64,000 bases of DNA. Source: Pseudoalteromonas sp. FUC4 (GTDB taxonomy: Bacteria; Pseudomonadota; Gammaproteobacteria; Enterobacterales; Alteromonadaceae). The notes under the pieces were generated by a model that had not been told where the DNA came from, made no database searches, and saw nothing but the letters and a program-made list of their open reading frames with translations. The position numbers and the translations under genes were made by a program. Below are positions 49,178 to 61,303 of the stretch, one piece after another (within the stretch, counting starts at the first letter, position 1; each line of letters begins with the position of its first letter). Location of the stretch: NCBI RefSeq assembly GCF_008370255.1, contig NZ_SEUI01000001.1:618897-682896 (forward strand), written 5' to 3'.

Positions 49178-49254
49178 TGGTACGACTGAGTGGATTCGAA
49201 CCACCGACCCCTACCATGTCAAGGTAGTGCTCTAACCAACTGAGCTACAGTCGT
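49178..49254 (-). tRNA. tRNA-Val (anticodon GAC), copy 2
   Basis: 77 bases, identical to copy 1 across the mature tRNA, including encoded CCA. Being upstream on the minus strand, it is probably transcribed first in a common precursor with copy 1. Confidence 0.95.
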
Positions 49255-49367
49255 ATTACTTTATTTAAGTAGGTGTTAATTGCTTAACAACGGCGGCTAA
49301 TATATAGCGTGGCGGTTGGTGAATCAAGCAAGTTTGTTGTTTTTGAGTTTATTTGCCGTTTTTTTAT

Positions 49368-50411
49368 TCATATTGGGCTTATTTCACACGTTTTATAAAA
49401 ACCTTGCCACCAAACCACATGTTTTTTAGCTGAGCTTTTAAGTAAGTTCAGTAAGTTACTTGTCGAGCCCGTTTTGACTAAGTTATTAATTTGAGGGCTT
49501 GAGATACTTTCGTTAAACCAAAGTTCGTTATAAAGCGGTTGTAGTACCTCTAGATAACCAGTTAATTGCGCTTGATAGGGCTGAATTTCTTTTAGGTAAA
49601 ACTTTTGAAATACGTTGCTTATGATTTTTGCGTTTTTATTATTTTTACCCTGAGGGCACAGCGTATTAAAGTTTAGTTTTTTTACAAACTGTGTGGCGTT
49701 GTTGTTTAACACCACCTGCATGCGGACTGATTGAATGAGTGCTTGGTTAAATTGAAATTTATTAAGCTGTTCGAGTGCGCTAAAAATAGAGTCGCTATTA
49801 ATTTCACTAAATTCTTTAGCCTTAATTTGCTGTTTAATAAGTACAAGTTGCTTTAGCGCCTGCAAGGTATCGCTGAAGCCTGCGGGTTCGCTACTTAGCT
49901 CGTTTGATGTTAACAGCCATGTTTTATTAAGCTCGGGCTCTTTAAATAGCATGGCGTTAAAAAAGTGTATTAAGTGTGTTTCTTTGTAAGTTTTGGCTGC
50001 ACGTATTTTTGTGTAACTAGGGCTATTTTTATCAAGCGTATTTAAGCAAACCTGCGCACTTTTAATAAAGTTTATTTGATACTTTAATTGCCCAGCAGCG
50101 CTGGCGGTTTTTCCTAATTGGTTGTTGTGCTCACTTATAAGTACGTTAAGCTTACATTGGCTAATGCCTGCAAGCTCAACAATACTCAGTGTTAAGTCGC
50201 TTTGTGCTATCGGGGGAGGCTGCAGTAAGGGGAGTTGCTTGAGCGGCTCAGGCTGTGTTGGGCTTGTATCAACTGTGCTAATTAAGCGCTCAATATAAGT
50301 AGTGTTTACAGTACTTTGTGGTTTGTTGCAGCCAGTAAGTATTAAAAAACACATTACCAGCAAAGTAGCTGGTAATGTTTTAAGGCTGAGCTTATTAGTT
50401 TTGATTGAGTG
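49368..50411 (-). CDS. DUF3080-like lipoprotein
   Basis: A 347-residue lipoprotein (LILTGC lipobox near residue 28). I recognise the general pattern of the DUF3080 family of gammaproteobacterial lipoproteins, with a helical body and a conserved C-terminal WWQGFYKTC segment, but no function is known. The ATG at 50411 is taken as start; it overlaps the end of the MATE transporter gene by 17 bases, so the two are probably co-transcribed. Confidence 0.65.
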   Translation of the reverse strand, partial: HSIKTNKLSLKTLPATLLVMCFLILTGCNKPQSTVNTTYIERLISTVDTSPTQPEPLKQLPLLQPPPIAQSDLTLSIVELAGISQCKLNVLISEHNNQLGKTASAAGQLKYQINFIKSAQVCLNTLDKNSPSYTKIRAAKTYKETHLIHFFNAMLFKEPELNKTWLLTSNELSSEPAGFSDTLQALKQLVLIKQQIKAKEFSEINSDSIFSALEQLNKFQFNQALIQSVRMQVVLNNNATQFVKKLNFNTLCPQGKNNKNAKIISNVFQKFYLKEIQPYQAQLTGYLEVLQPLYNELWFNESISSPQINNLVKTGSTSNLLNLLKSSAKKHVVWWQGFYKTCEISPI

Positions 50412-51765
50412 CATCACTGTTAACAAATTCATATTTTAGACGTTTTCTTACTGTTAGCATTAATAAAATAGCAGCGACACTAAGGCCTACTATTATTCCA
50501 ACCCAAAAGCCATGTGGCCCCATAGCTGGCACAATTATGTCTGTTCTTGCCAATACGTAACCTAAACAAAAGCCGATTAACCAATACGATATAAACGTAA
50601 TATACGATATAGGCGTGGTGTATTTTAAACCACGGAGTATGCCATTTGCAGCAACCTGTAATGCATCGGGTAATTGGTAGACACACGCTAATATCATAAT
50701 TGATGAAGCCAGAGCCATAACCGCAGGGCTGTCGGTATAAAGTTGGCTAATTAGATCACGACCTGTAAAAGTAATAAGTGCCAAAAATAGTGCAATTACA
50801 ATAGCTAATATGTAACTAGTCGATACGGCAACTTTTAACTGCTGTAAATTATTTTGACCATATAGATTACCAATACGAATACTTATAGCGATAGAGAGGC
50901 TCAGCGGCATCATAAACAGCAATGTAGTTACACTCGCTGCTATTTGATGCCCCGATACAGCCACTGCACCTAAATGCGCAATAAATAGCGGTATACACGC
51001 AAATAAAGTGACTTCAAAAAAGGTAGCAAGTGAAATTGGTATACCTAGCTTAGTAATAATACCAATGGTAGTGAAATTAGGTTTTTCGAATGATGAAAGA
51101 AGGCCTTTAGCATCTACCTTTTTACTTATTTGGCAGTAAGTGACTTGTGCTATTGCCATAACAGTTAAAACAATTGCTGTGGCAATGCCACAGCCTGCGC
51201 CGCCATAAGCGGGAAAACCAAATAAGCCATTTATGAAAATATAATTTACTGGAATATTAACGGCTAAACCTAATAGGCTTATGTAAAAGGCGGGTTTGGT
51301 CATCCCCATGCCTTCGGTAACGTTTCTGTATACCGTAAAAATTAAAAATCCAAACACACCCCATTTCACAAAATGGATGTAGTCAATAGCAAGGCTTGCA
51401 ATAGCAGGCGTTGTATCGAGCTTTAAAATAATGGCATCTGCTAAATGGGCAATACCAAAACCTGTAAAGCTTAAAATAGCGGTTAAATAAAGCGCTTGTT
51501 GAAAATAGTGGCTAATGCCTTTGCGGTCATCGCTGCCCGAAAACTGCGCAATAATACCAGTGAGCGCTAATAAAATACCTTGCAGAGCCAGTAATAATGG
51601 GTTCCATATCCCTGTTGCAATAGAAAGTGCAGCTAAGTCAGTAGGGCTAACTTGGCCAGCCATAATTGTGTCGACTACCGACATTAAAATAAGTGTAACT
51701 TGTGCTAAAAAAACAGGTAAGGCTAGGGAAAGTAAACGCTTGGCTTCCCAATTGCAAAAGGTCAT
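50395..51765 (-). CDS. MATE-family multidrug efflux transporter (NorM-like)
   Basis: A 456-residue inner-membrane protein with twelve expected helices. The start NWEAKRLLSLALPVFLAQVTLILMSVVDTIMAG is typical of NorM-type cation-coupled drug antiporters, as is the duplicated layout. The ATG at 51765 gives the normal short N-terminus; the frame extends to 51807, but the extra residues look unnatural and no ribosome site is evident for either. It is divergent from the riboflavin synthase gene, a pairing that is common in gammaproteobacteria. Confidence 0.9.
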   Translation of the reverse strand: MTFCNWEAKRLLSLALPVFLAQVTLILMSVVDTIMAGQVSPTDLAALSIATGIWNPLLLALQGILLALTGIIAQFSGSDDRKGISHYFQQALYLTAILSFTGFGIAHLADAIILKLDTTPAIASLAIDYIHFVKWGVFGFLIFTVYRNVTEGMGMTKPAFYISLLGLAVNIPVNYIFINGLFGFPAYGGAGCGIATAIVLTVMAIAQVTYCQISKKVDAKGLLSSFEKPNFTTIGIITKLGIPISLATFFEVTLFACIPLFIAHLGAVAVSGHQIAASVTTLLFMMPLSLSIAISIRIGNLYGQNNLQQLKVAVSTSYILAIVIALFLALITFTGRDLISQLYTDSPAVMALASSIMILACVYQLPDALQVAANGILRGLKYTTPISYITFISYWLIGFCLGYVLARTDIIVPAMGPHGFWVGIIVGLSVAAILLMLTVRKRLKYEFVNSDALNQN

Positions 51766-51893
51766 AAAAAAAGCTACTGAATAAAACAGGCGACAATTGT
51801 AATCCATTGCGTTTCAAATAAAAATCATAGTAGTGAATGATTTTATGAGTTGATACGTTAAACTAGCACTTTGTAATAATTTTAAGTGATTTT

Positions 51894-52520
51894 ATGTTTA
51901 CAGGAATAGTGCAAACACAAGCAACAGTGGTCTCTAAAACTCAAACTGATGGTGTGTTACGCTTAGTTGTATCGGTGAGCGATGAGTACGTTAAGCATTT
52001 AGATTTAGGCGCAAGCATTGCTATTAATGGCTGTTGTTTAACGGTGGTGCAAGTTGAGCTAAGTAATCATGATGTGGTGGCGCAAGTGCATTTTGATGTG
52101 ATTGACGAAACGCTAAAGTTAACTAATTTAGGCCTGCTTGAGCTAGGTAGTTTAGTAAATTACGAACGCTCTGTTACGTTTGGTACTGAGCTTGGTGGGC
52201 ATATAGTGTCTGGGCATATTCATTGTACGTCACAAATCTCTCAAATAGTGAAGCTTGAGAACAATTGTAAAATTCAGTTAAGTCTGCCAAAAGAGTGGCA
52301 AAAGTATGTGTTATATAAAGGTTTTGTTGCGATAAATGGCGCAAGCTTAACCGTAGGCGAAGTTGATGAACAAGGTTTTTGGTTACACCTAATTCCGGAA
52401 ACGCTCGCCATTACAAATATTGGTGCAGCGCAAGTGGGTGACAAGTTTAATATTGAAGTTGATCAGCAAACTTACACTATTGTAAATACGGTAGAGAACT
52501 ACTTACGCCATCAGGCTTAA
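51894..52520 (+). CDS. ribE: Riboflavin synthase, alpha subunit
   Basis: A 208-residue enzyme (E. coli RibC) that dismutates two dimethyl-ribityllumazine molecules to riboflavin. It has the MFTGIVQ start and two homologous lumazine-binding barrels (NGCCLTV with LGGHIVSGHIH in the first half, NGASLTVGEV in the second). Length is normal. It stands alone here, away from other rib genes, and no FMN riboswitch is visible upstream. Confidence 0.95.
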   Translation: MFTGIVQTQATVVSKTQTDGVLRLVVSVSDEYVKHLDLGASIAINGCCLTVVQVELSNHDVVAQVHFDVIDETLKLTNLGLLELGSLVNYERSVTFGTELGGHIVSGHIHCTSQISQIVKLENNCKIQLSLPKEWQKYVLYKGFVAINGASLTVGEVDEQGFWLHLIPETLAITNIGAAQVGDKFNIEVDQQTYTIVNTVENYLRHQA

Positions 52521-52521
52521 G

Positions 52522-52725
52522 TTAAAATATTTGTTCGTCGTCACTGCCTACGTGTAGCTCCAATTTATTGTTAGCATGGTCTATATGCATATTTAAATGA
52601 ATTGGGTTACAGCAGGCAGTGCAATCTTCTATATAATCTTGATCGCCGCTGCTTGCGTCTAGGTCTAGATGTATGTGGTGACCGCAGTGTGGGCACGTTA
52701 TTCGTTGTGATAAAAAATCTTTCAT
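52522..52725 (-). CDS. CPXCG-motif cysteine-rich small protein
   Basis: A 67-residue protein starting at ATG 52725 (GGAG five bases upstream; a GTG six bases earlier overlaps it). Two zinc-type Cys pairs are visible: TCPHCGH and DCTACCNPI. This matches the Cys_rich_CPXG family, of unknown function, often found next to core metabolic genes. It converges tail to tail with the riboflavin synthase gene, one base apart. Confidence 0.85.
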   Translation of the reverse strand: MKDFLSQRITCPHCGHHIHLDLDASSGDQDYIEDCTACCNPIHLNMHIDHANNKLELHVGSDDEQIF

Positions 52726-52828
52726 AATCACTCCAGTTATAAATAATTAAGTTAGGTTCAACTTAATCGCTTACAGATGAACCCCTACTTACTCATTAAA
52801 TATAGTGTTGAAATGCAGCTTATGGCAC

Positions 52829-53701
52829 TTATTTTATACCTTCAAATACCAGCTTTTCTATATGTTGTTTAGCTTCAGTAAGATAGTGACCTGCAAAGAT
52901 ATTGGCGTGATTTAAAATAGGATATAGCTGGTATATTAACTTACGTTTTTCGTAATTTTGAGAAAGCGGGTAGTGCGTGTTATAGGCGCTATAAAAGTCT
53001 TTAGGCAGGGGGGCAAATAGTTCGCTCATTGCAATATCTACTTCCCGATCACCATAATAACAAGCCGGGTTAAATACCGTTGGTTCTGCTTTTAAAAAGC
53101 CCATATTTCCACGCCAAAAATCGCCATGCAGTAATGAAGGTTGTACTTGATGACTATGTAGTTGCTCTTTTACGGTATTAATTAAGCGTTCGGGCTCAAT
53201 TAAGTTAATGCCTTTTTCAGCGAGTAGCTGTAGTTGCCACCCTATACGTTCTTCGGCGTAAAATACATCCCACTTTTTGTGCCAGCGGTTTGGCTGTATG
53301 GTTGTGGCTAGGTAATTGTCTACATCAAAGCCAAACATAGCTTGGTCATGTTTTTGATGCATTTTAGCGAGGTTTCGTCCCATATTAGTCCACGTGTCGT
53401 GGGGTTGTTTATCTAAAACAAGCCACTGTAAAACAATAAACGAAAACTCTATATTTGCGCCAGTTGTAATACATTCAGGTACTTTAAAATCACTATTTTG
53501 CGCCAAAAGTTTTAAGCCAATAAATTCACTTTCTAAACGCTCGAGCTCACTTTTTAGTGCTATTTTAACGAAGTAGTTATGCGTACCATTAGTAATATGA
53601 AATAGTTTGTCGGTGTTTGTACTTTGTAATTGGCGTTTATAGGTGTGCTTAAAGTCAAAATTGATGGCTCGGCTGATGTGCTCATTTACTGTTTTCCACA
53701 T
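52829..53701 (-). CDS. Fructosamine kinase-family protein (YniA-like)
   Basis: A 290-residue protein of the fructosamine/ketosamine-3-kinase family, with an aminoglycoside-phosphotransferase-like fold. LFHITNGTHNYFVKIA, the catalytic loop LLHGDFWRGNMGF and metal motif YYGDREVDIAMSELF are clear. Bacterial members are thought to repair glycated amines; some are selenium- or redox-regulated in plants. It has its own promoter region and no obvious partner. Confidence 0.9.
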   Translation of the reverse strand: MWKTVNEHISRAINFDFKHTYKRQLQSTNTDKLFHITNGTHNYFVKIALKSELERLESEFIGLKLLAQNSDFKVPECITTGANIEFSFIVLQWLVLDKQPHDTWTNMGRNLAKMHQKHDQAMFGFDVDNYLATTIQPNRWHKKWDVFYAEERIGWQLQLLAEKGINLIEPERLINTVKEQLHSHQVQPSLLHGDFWRGNMGFLKAEPTVFNPACYYGDREVDIAMSELFAPLPKDFYSAYNTHYPLSQNYEKRKLIYQLYPILNHANIFAGHYLTEAKQHIEKLVFEGIK

Positions 53702-53825
53702 AACAATTGCTCGCCTTTTAAACAGATACTTAAACTATGGCAAAAAGGTATTAATTTAACAATCTAAACGTTGTAAAATTAACGGCTATATTGAATAAAA
53801 TTACACTTACTGTAGTGGAGTTAAA

Positions 53826-54518
53826 ATGAACAAAAGTTTAATAACCAATTTGCTAGCGGGTTTATGTGTTGTTGTAGGTTTTATGTTTAACCAAGCAATT
53901 GTGTTGTCTGTTGGTTTATTTGCACTTTCTGGCGCGGTAACTAATTTATTAGCGATTCATATGTTATTTGAAAAGGTCCCGTTTTTATATGGTTCAGGTG
54001 TTATAGCGCTTAAATTTGAAAGCTTTAAAGTCGCTATACGAAACCTGATATTAACGGAGTTTTTTTCAGAGCAAAAAATTAATAATTTACTTAATAAAGC
54101 GCAGCCCAATATCGACTTTGAGCCAATAATCAGCAATGTTAATTTAAACCCTGCATTCGACAATTTGTTAGAGGTAATAGAGCAGTCTCAGTTTGGTAGT
54201 ATGTTAGGAATGTTTGGTGGCACAGCGGCAATAGAGCCAATGCGTGAAAAATTTATTGAAAAAATGCAATTGTCGCTTAGTGAGATTTCTCAAACTGACG
54301 ACTTTAAAGCATTAGTAAGCCAAACACTTTCACAAGGTAATAGCGCAGAAAGCCTACATAAAACGGTGCTTAAACTAGTTGATGAGCGCTTAGATGAGCT
54401 TACTCCTAAAATGGTTAAAGAGATTATTCAAACCATGATCCGCGAGCACCTAGGCTGGCTTGTAGTATGGGGCGGTGTGTTTGGTGGTTTATTTGGTTTA
54501 ATTGCAGCGCTTATTTAA
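53826..54518 (+). CDS. DUF445-family membrane protein
   Basis: A 230-residue protein with N-terminal membrane helices, a DUF445 signature (GAVTNLLAIHMLFEKVPFLYGSGVIALKFE) and a C-terminal hydrophobic helix (WLVVWGGVFGGLFGLIAALI). The family is common in Alteromonadales and Vibrio, and its function is not known. Preceded by GTGGAG at normal distance. Isolated transcription unit. Confidence 0.82.
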   Translation: MNKSLITNLLAGLCVVVGFMFNQAIVLSVGLFALSGAVTNLLAIHMLFEKVPFLYGSGVIALKFESFKVAIRNLILTEFFSEQKINNLLNKAQPNIDFEPIISNVNLNPAFDNLLEVIEQSQFGSMLGMFGGTAAIEPMREKFIEKMQLSLSEISQTDDFKALVSQTLSQGNSAESLHKTVLKLVDERLDELTPKMVKEIIQTMIREHLGWLVVWGGVFGGLFGLIAALI

Positions 54519-54641
54519 GCGCTGTTTTGTGTTAAGTGATATCTGTAAAATAATTAAATTAAATGCTTTTTTGCGGCTGACTTATTTTTTCAGACTGTTA
54601 TTATCGCCCCCATAATTTAGTCGTGTTTTTTAGGAGCAACG

Positions 54642-55427
54642 GTGAGCAAAACGTTAGCCAGTTATTATCAGCAAGCATACGCGTGCGATCAGCAGCATTT
54701 TAATCAGTGTTTTTATTGTGGCTGTGAAGCAACAGAGCGCGATCATTGTCCGCCACTGCATATGCTACAAAGTATTGTTGATTTAGGTGAAGAGGCTGAC
54801 TTTATCTCTATCCCTGCGTGTTATGAGTGCCACGCACTTTTACATAACGAAAGGCTGATGACGATTGATGAGCGCTTTACCAAGCTTAAAAAAAAGCTCT
54901 CAAATAAATATGCTAAACCACTGCGCGTTTATAACATGTGGGAAGAAAGCGAACTTGGCGACATGAGCGACGAGTTTGCCCATAGTATTCAAGCGGGTAT
55001 GAAATTAGGAAAAGAAGCCGCTGAGCGTTTAGCCTTTACGGGTTTTAGCTATGCCACAGAAGATGCCAAAGTAGCCGTGCGCGAAAAAACAAAAGAGTTT
55101 GATGTAGAGGGCATGATATTTACCGACTTTAAAGAAGCGTTAAATTACTGCATTAACGATTTAAATGTTCAAAAAAGCGACTTTTATAAAATTTTGGTTG
55201 AAGACTACCAAGGCGATTTTAATAAAGCATTGAGCCAGTATCGTCATCGTCATGACAAAGTAACTGCGGCTAAAGACGGTAATACACTTATTAAAGATTT
55301 TTCTAAGCTACATAAGCAAAATTCTGATTTTGTAACGCGTACGGTTAAGCACTTTATCAGTAAAGATCTCTCGCTTACCACCGAAGGTGCGCTTGAAAAG
55401 TTGTATAACAATTATATAAAGAAATAA
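54642..55427 (+). CDS. Uncharacterised protein with HNH-like zinc domain
   Basis: A 261-residue protein with GTG start after AGGAG. The N-terminal 75 residues show an HNH-type arrangement: CFYCG, DHCPP, then CYECHALLHNERL, giving two Cys pairs with His residues at expected spacing. The rest is charged and helical with no recognised domain. It may be an HNH nuclease or only a zinc-binding protein. Neighbours give no functional hint, and no toxin-antitoxin or phage genes are nearby. Confidence 0.6.
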   Translation: MSKTLASYYQQAYACDQQHFNQCFYCGCEATERDHCPPLHMLQSIVDLGEEADFISIPACYECHALLHNERLMTIDERFTKLKKKLSNKYAKPLRVYNMWEESELGDMSDEFAHSIQAGMKLGKEAAERLAFTGFSYATEDAKVAVREKTKEFDVEGMIFTDFKEALNYCINDLNVQKSDFYKILVEDYQGDFNKALSQYRHRHDKVTAAKDGNTLIKDFSKLHKQNSDFVTRTVKHFISKDLSLTTEGALEKLYNNYIKK

Positions 55428-55461
55428 TTACAGAAATTCATCTTAATTAACTGCGTTTTCA

Positions 55462-55514
55462 CCTGTTTTTTTGGCTTTATCCTTTAGGTTTCGCTAAAGT
55501 AGCAAAAAAACAGG
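55462..55514 (+). promoter_or_regulatory. Inverted repeat covering the ribosome site of the amidohydrolase gene
   Basis: Perfect 12-bp arms CCTGTTTTTTTG (55462-55473) and CAAAAAAACAGG (55503-55514). The right arm runs into the AGGAG of the gene starting at 55528, so folding would block ribosome access. Confidence 0.4.
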
Positions 55515-55527
55515 AGATCCAAACAAC

Positions 55528-56910
55528 ATGCAAAAATTTGCACCTTCTTTATTAGCGGTTGGCTTAGCTGCTGCACTTGTAGGTTGCCAAGAAAGCGGCC
55601 CGCAAGACGATAAAATAACAATTAACAAAAATCCTTACCCAAGTACTTATCAGCCAATTTCTACATCAAGCACTCTTATTACAAATGCAACAGTACTTAC
55701 AGGTACTGGTGAGCGTTTAGATGAGGCTGATGTATTACTTGTCGACGGTAAAGTACAACAAGTCGGTAAAGACTTAACAGCCACTGCTGATATTACAATT
55801 GATGCACAAGGTAAATGGGTAACACCGGGTATTATTGACGTGCATTCACATTTAGGCGCATACCCAAGCCCGTCGGTTGAGTCGCATCAAGATGGTAACG
55901 AAATGACCAGCCCTAACACTGCAGAAGTGTGGGTTGAACATTCTGTTTGGCCACAAGATCCAGGCTTTAATCGTGCACGCGAAGGCGGCATTACTTCGCT
56001 ACAAATTTTACCAGGCTCAGCTAACTTATTTGGTGGACGCGGCGTTACGCTTAAAAACGTACCTGCACACACTATGCAAGGGATGAAATTTCCAGAGGCG
56101 CCGTATGGTTTAAAAATGGCGTGTGGTGAAAACCCTAAACGTGTTTATGGTCGTCAAGGAGTATTGCCTTCAACCCGTATGGGTAATATGGCTGGTTACC
56201 GTATGGCGTGGGCTGAGGCCGCTGAATACAAACGTGCGTGGGATAAGTACGACGCCGATTATGAAGCCGGTTTAAACCCAGAAGCACCAGTACGTGATAT
56301 TAAACACGATACGCTACGCGGTGTGCTTGAAGGCGAAGTACGTATTCATAATCATTGTTATAAAGCTGAAGAAATGGCAATGATGATTGACCTGTCAAAA
56401 GAATTTGGTTACCACGCGGGTACTTTTCATCACGGTGTAGAAGCATATAAAATTGCTGACTTACTTGCGCAAAATGGTTCGTGTGCTGCACTTTGGCCAG
56501 ACTGGTGGGGCTTTAAAATGGAAGCCTACGACATGGTTCAAGAAAACGTGGCTATTGTTGATGCGGTTAAAAACTCGTGTGCAGTTGTTCACTCAGATTC
56601 AGATACTACTATTCAGCGTTTAAACCAAGAAGCCGGCAAGGTAATGTACCGCGCTAACGAAAATGGTTTTGATATTTCTGAGCAACACGCAATTAAATGG
56701 ATCACGTCTAACGCTGCTAAATCACTAGGTATTGATGACAAAACAGGTTCACTAGAAGCCGGTAAGCAGGGCGATGTGGTTATTTGGAATCAAAGCCCAT
56801 TTAGTGTCTATGCTAAAGCTGAACAAGTGTTTGTTGATGGTGCAAAAGTTTACGATAGAAACGATGGCGCGTACCAAGCAACAAGTGATTTTATGTTAGG
56901 TCAACAATAA
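55528..56910 (+). CDS. Amidohydrolase-superfamily lipoprotein
   Basis: A 460-residue exported lipoprotein (LVGC lipobox, Cys20) of the amidohydrolase/imidazolonepropionase-like group. Metal-binding motifs are intact: VHSHLG after GKWVTPGIIDV, HNHC, GTFHHG and HSDSDTT. Substrate unknown; exported members in marine gammaproteobacteria are often called imidazolonepropionase-like or peptidase-like without evidence. It is followed 12 bases later by a related gene lacking these ligands, suggesting a two-subunit complex. Confidence 0.85.
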   Translation: MQKFAPSLLAVGLAAALVGCQESGPQDDKITINKNPYPSTYQPISTSSTLITNATVLTGTGERLDEADVLLVDGKVQQVGKDLTATADITIDAQGKWVTPGIIDVHSHLGAYPSPSVESHQDGNEMTSPNTAEVWVEHSVWPQDPGFNRAREGGITSLQILPGSANLFGGRGVTLKNVPAHTMQGMKFPEAPYGLKMACGENPKRVYGRQGVLPSTRMGNMAGYRMAWAEAAEYKRAWDKYDADYEAGLNPEAPVRDIKHDTLRGVLEGEVRIHNHCYKAEEMAMMIDLSKEFGYHAGTFHHGVEAYKIADLLAQNGSCAALWPDWWGFKMEAYDMVQENVAIVDAVKNSCAVVHSDSDTTIQRLNQEAGKVMYRANENGFDISEQHAIKWITSNAAKSLGIDDKTGSLEAGKQGDVVIWNQSPFSVYAKAEQVFVDGAKVYDRNDGAYQATSDFMLGQQ

Positions 56911-56922
56911 GGAGCACCCAGA

Positions 56923-58164
56923 ATGAAAAATTTATCACGTTCGTTTTCGCTTTCTCTGGTTGCTGCAGGATTATTAGCATCTGGTGCTGTAAGCGCACAA
57001 TCACTAGCAATTATTAATGCAACATTACATACGTCATCTGATCAAGGTGTATTAGAAGCGGCAAGCATTGTAATGACAGATGGTAAAATTACAGCGATTA
57101 ACCCAACTGAAATTAAAGCAGATCAAATTATTGATGCAAAGGGCCAAATTGTAACTCCTGGCTTTATAGCAAGTATTAATCAACTTGGTTTAGTTGAAGT
57201 AAGTGCCGTTGCAGGTTCTCGCGATGCAGGCGAGGAAAAAGCAGGTATTGATTTTGATGTAAGCTTGGCTTACAACGCACATTCGAGCTTAATTCCTTAT
57301 GCTCGTAAAGGCGGCGTAACACGCGATGTAATTACTCCTCATGGCGGCGATAGCATTTTTTCAGGCCTTGCGAGTGTTGTTGATTTAAGTGGTAGTTTTG
57401 ACAGCGACATGCAAAAACAAGCGGCTTTAATTGTTTACTTAGGTGAGCGTAGTAAAGGCTCACGTGCTTTTACTTTGCAAACACTGATTAATAAGCTTGA
57501 TGAGCACAAAACTAAAGTCGGTAAAAAAGCGAAAAAAGATGACGACAAGCCAAGTACTGAAGATAAAGTAATGGCTAAAGTACTCAGTGGTGAAATGCCA
57601 TTAGTGGTTGGCGTTTCGCGTGCGGCAGATATTATTGAGCTAATTAAAGTAAAAGAGCAATTTGGTATTAACTTAGTACTTAACGGCGCACAAGATGCTG
57701 TAGTAGTAAAAGAGCGCGTTGCTAAAGCAAATATTCCAGTGATTATTAGTGCAATGGATAGCTTACCAGGGAGCTTTGATTCGCTTCATGCAAGTTTAGA
57801 TAATGCTAGTGTGCTTGAAAAAGCGGGCGTTAAAGTATTATTAACGGTAGGTGGCGATGCAAGCCACAACATTTACCAGCTACGTTTTGATGCTGGTAAT
57901 GCTGTATCGTACGGTATGAGCCAAGAAGGCGCGTTAAAAGCGGTTACATCAAATGTTGCTGATGTATTTGGCATTAATGCAGGTAGCCTTGAAGTAGGTA
58001 AAGTAGCTGACGTAGTAATGTGGAGTAATGACCCGTTTGAACTTAGCAGCCACGTGAATAAAATGTTTATTAATGGCGTTGAGGTATCTACACAATCTCG
58101 CCAAGATAAACTGCGTGACCGTTATACGACAGATTCAAAAATGCCACGAGCTTATACTAAGTAA
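56923..58164 (+). CDS. Amidohydrolase-like protein lacking the metal-binding HxH motif
   Basis: A 413-residue secreted protein (signal to GAVSA-QSL) with the amidohydrolase frame: IVTPGFIASINQLGL stands where an active enzyme has VTPGxIDxHxH, and the C-terminus keeps SLEVGKVADVVMWSNDPFE. The HxH pair is replaced (ASINQ), and most other ligand His are missing, so it is probably non-catalytic by itself. Tight coupling with the active gene at 55528 suggests a structural partner. An insertion rich in Lys and Asp (KKAKKDDDKPSTEDK) lies around residue 205. Confidence 0.78.
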   Translation: MKNLSRSFSLSLVAAGLLASGAVSAQSLAIINATLHTSSDQGVLEAASIVMTDGKITAINPTEIKADQIIDAKGQIVTPGFIASINQLGLVEVSAVAGSRDAGEEKAGIDFDVSLAYNAHSSLIPYARKGGVTRDVITPHGGDSIFSGLASVVDLSGSFDSDMQKQAALIVYLGERSKGSRAFTLQTLINKLDEHKTKVGKKAKKDDDKPSTEDKVMAKVLSGEMPLVVGVSRAADIIELIKVKEQFGINLVLNGAQDAVVVKERVAKANIPVIISAMDSLPGSFDSLHASLDNASVLEKAGVKVLLTVGGDASHNIYQLRFDAGNAVSYGMSQEGALKAVTSNVADVFGINAGSLEVGKVADVVMWSNDPFELSSHVNKMFINGVEVSTQSRQDKLRDRYTTDSKMPRAYTK

Positions 58165-58200
58165 TCAGAGTTTAAATAACTTAAATAGTTTTGGTTAATC

Positions 58201-58237
58201 AAAAAGGTCGCTATCTAATGATAGCGGCCTTTTTTTG
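58201..58237 (+). terminator. Rho-independent terminator of the amidohydrolase operon
   Basis: 15-bp stem AAAAAGGTCGCTATC / GATAGCGGCCTTTTT with a 4-base loop and a T run, 37 bases past the stop. Confidence 0.88.
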
Positions 58238-58251
58238 TAAAGTTTAGACAT

Positions 58252-58287
58252 AAAAAAGCCGCTTACTTTTACAAGTAAGCGGCTTTT
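58252..58287 (-). terminator. Terminator of the isocitrate dehydrogenase gene
   Basis: 15-bp stem AAAAGCCGCTTACTT / AAGTAAGCGGCTTTT with a short loop; on the minus strand it ends in a run of Ts, 17 bases past the icd stop. Confidence 0.85.
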
Positions 58288-58303
58288 AAATTTAAACTAA
58301 TAT

Positions 58304-61303
<3,000 letters not shown>

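Noticed and set aside
48789-49254. Integration site of a genomic island at the tRNA-Val genes.
   Set aside because: No integrase gene is nearby, and the repeats follow a regular tandem period rather than marking island ends.
48789-49254. CRISPR-like spaced repeats.
   Set aside because: The repeat unit is a tRNA or its derivative, units are 88-104 bases apart with related spacers, and no cas gene is present.
51766-51893. Possible FMN riboswitch before riboflavin synthase.
   Set aside because: The 128-base gap between divergent genes is too short and shows none of the conserved RFN-element segments.
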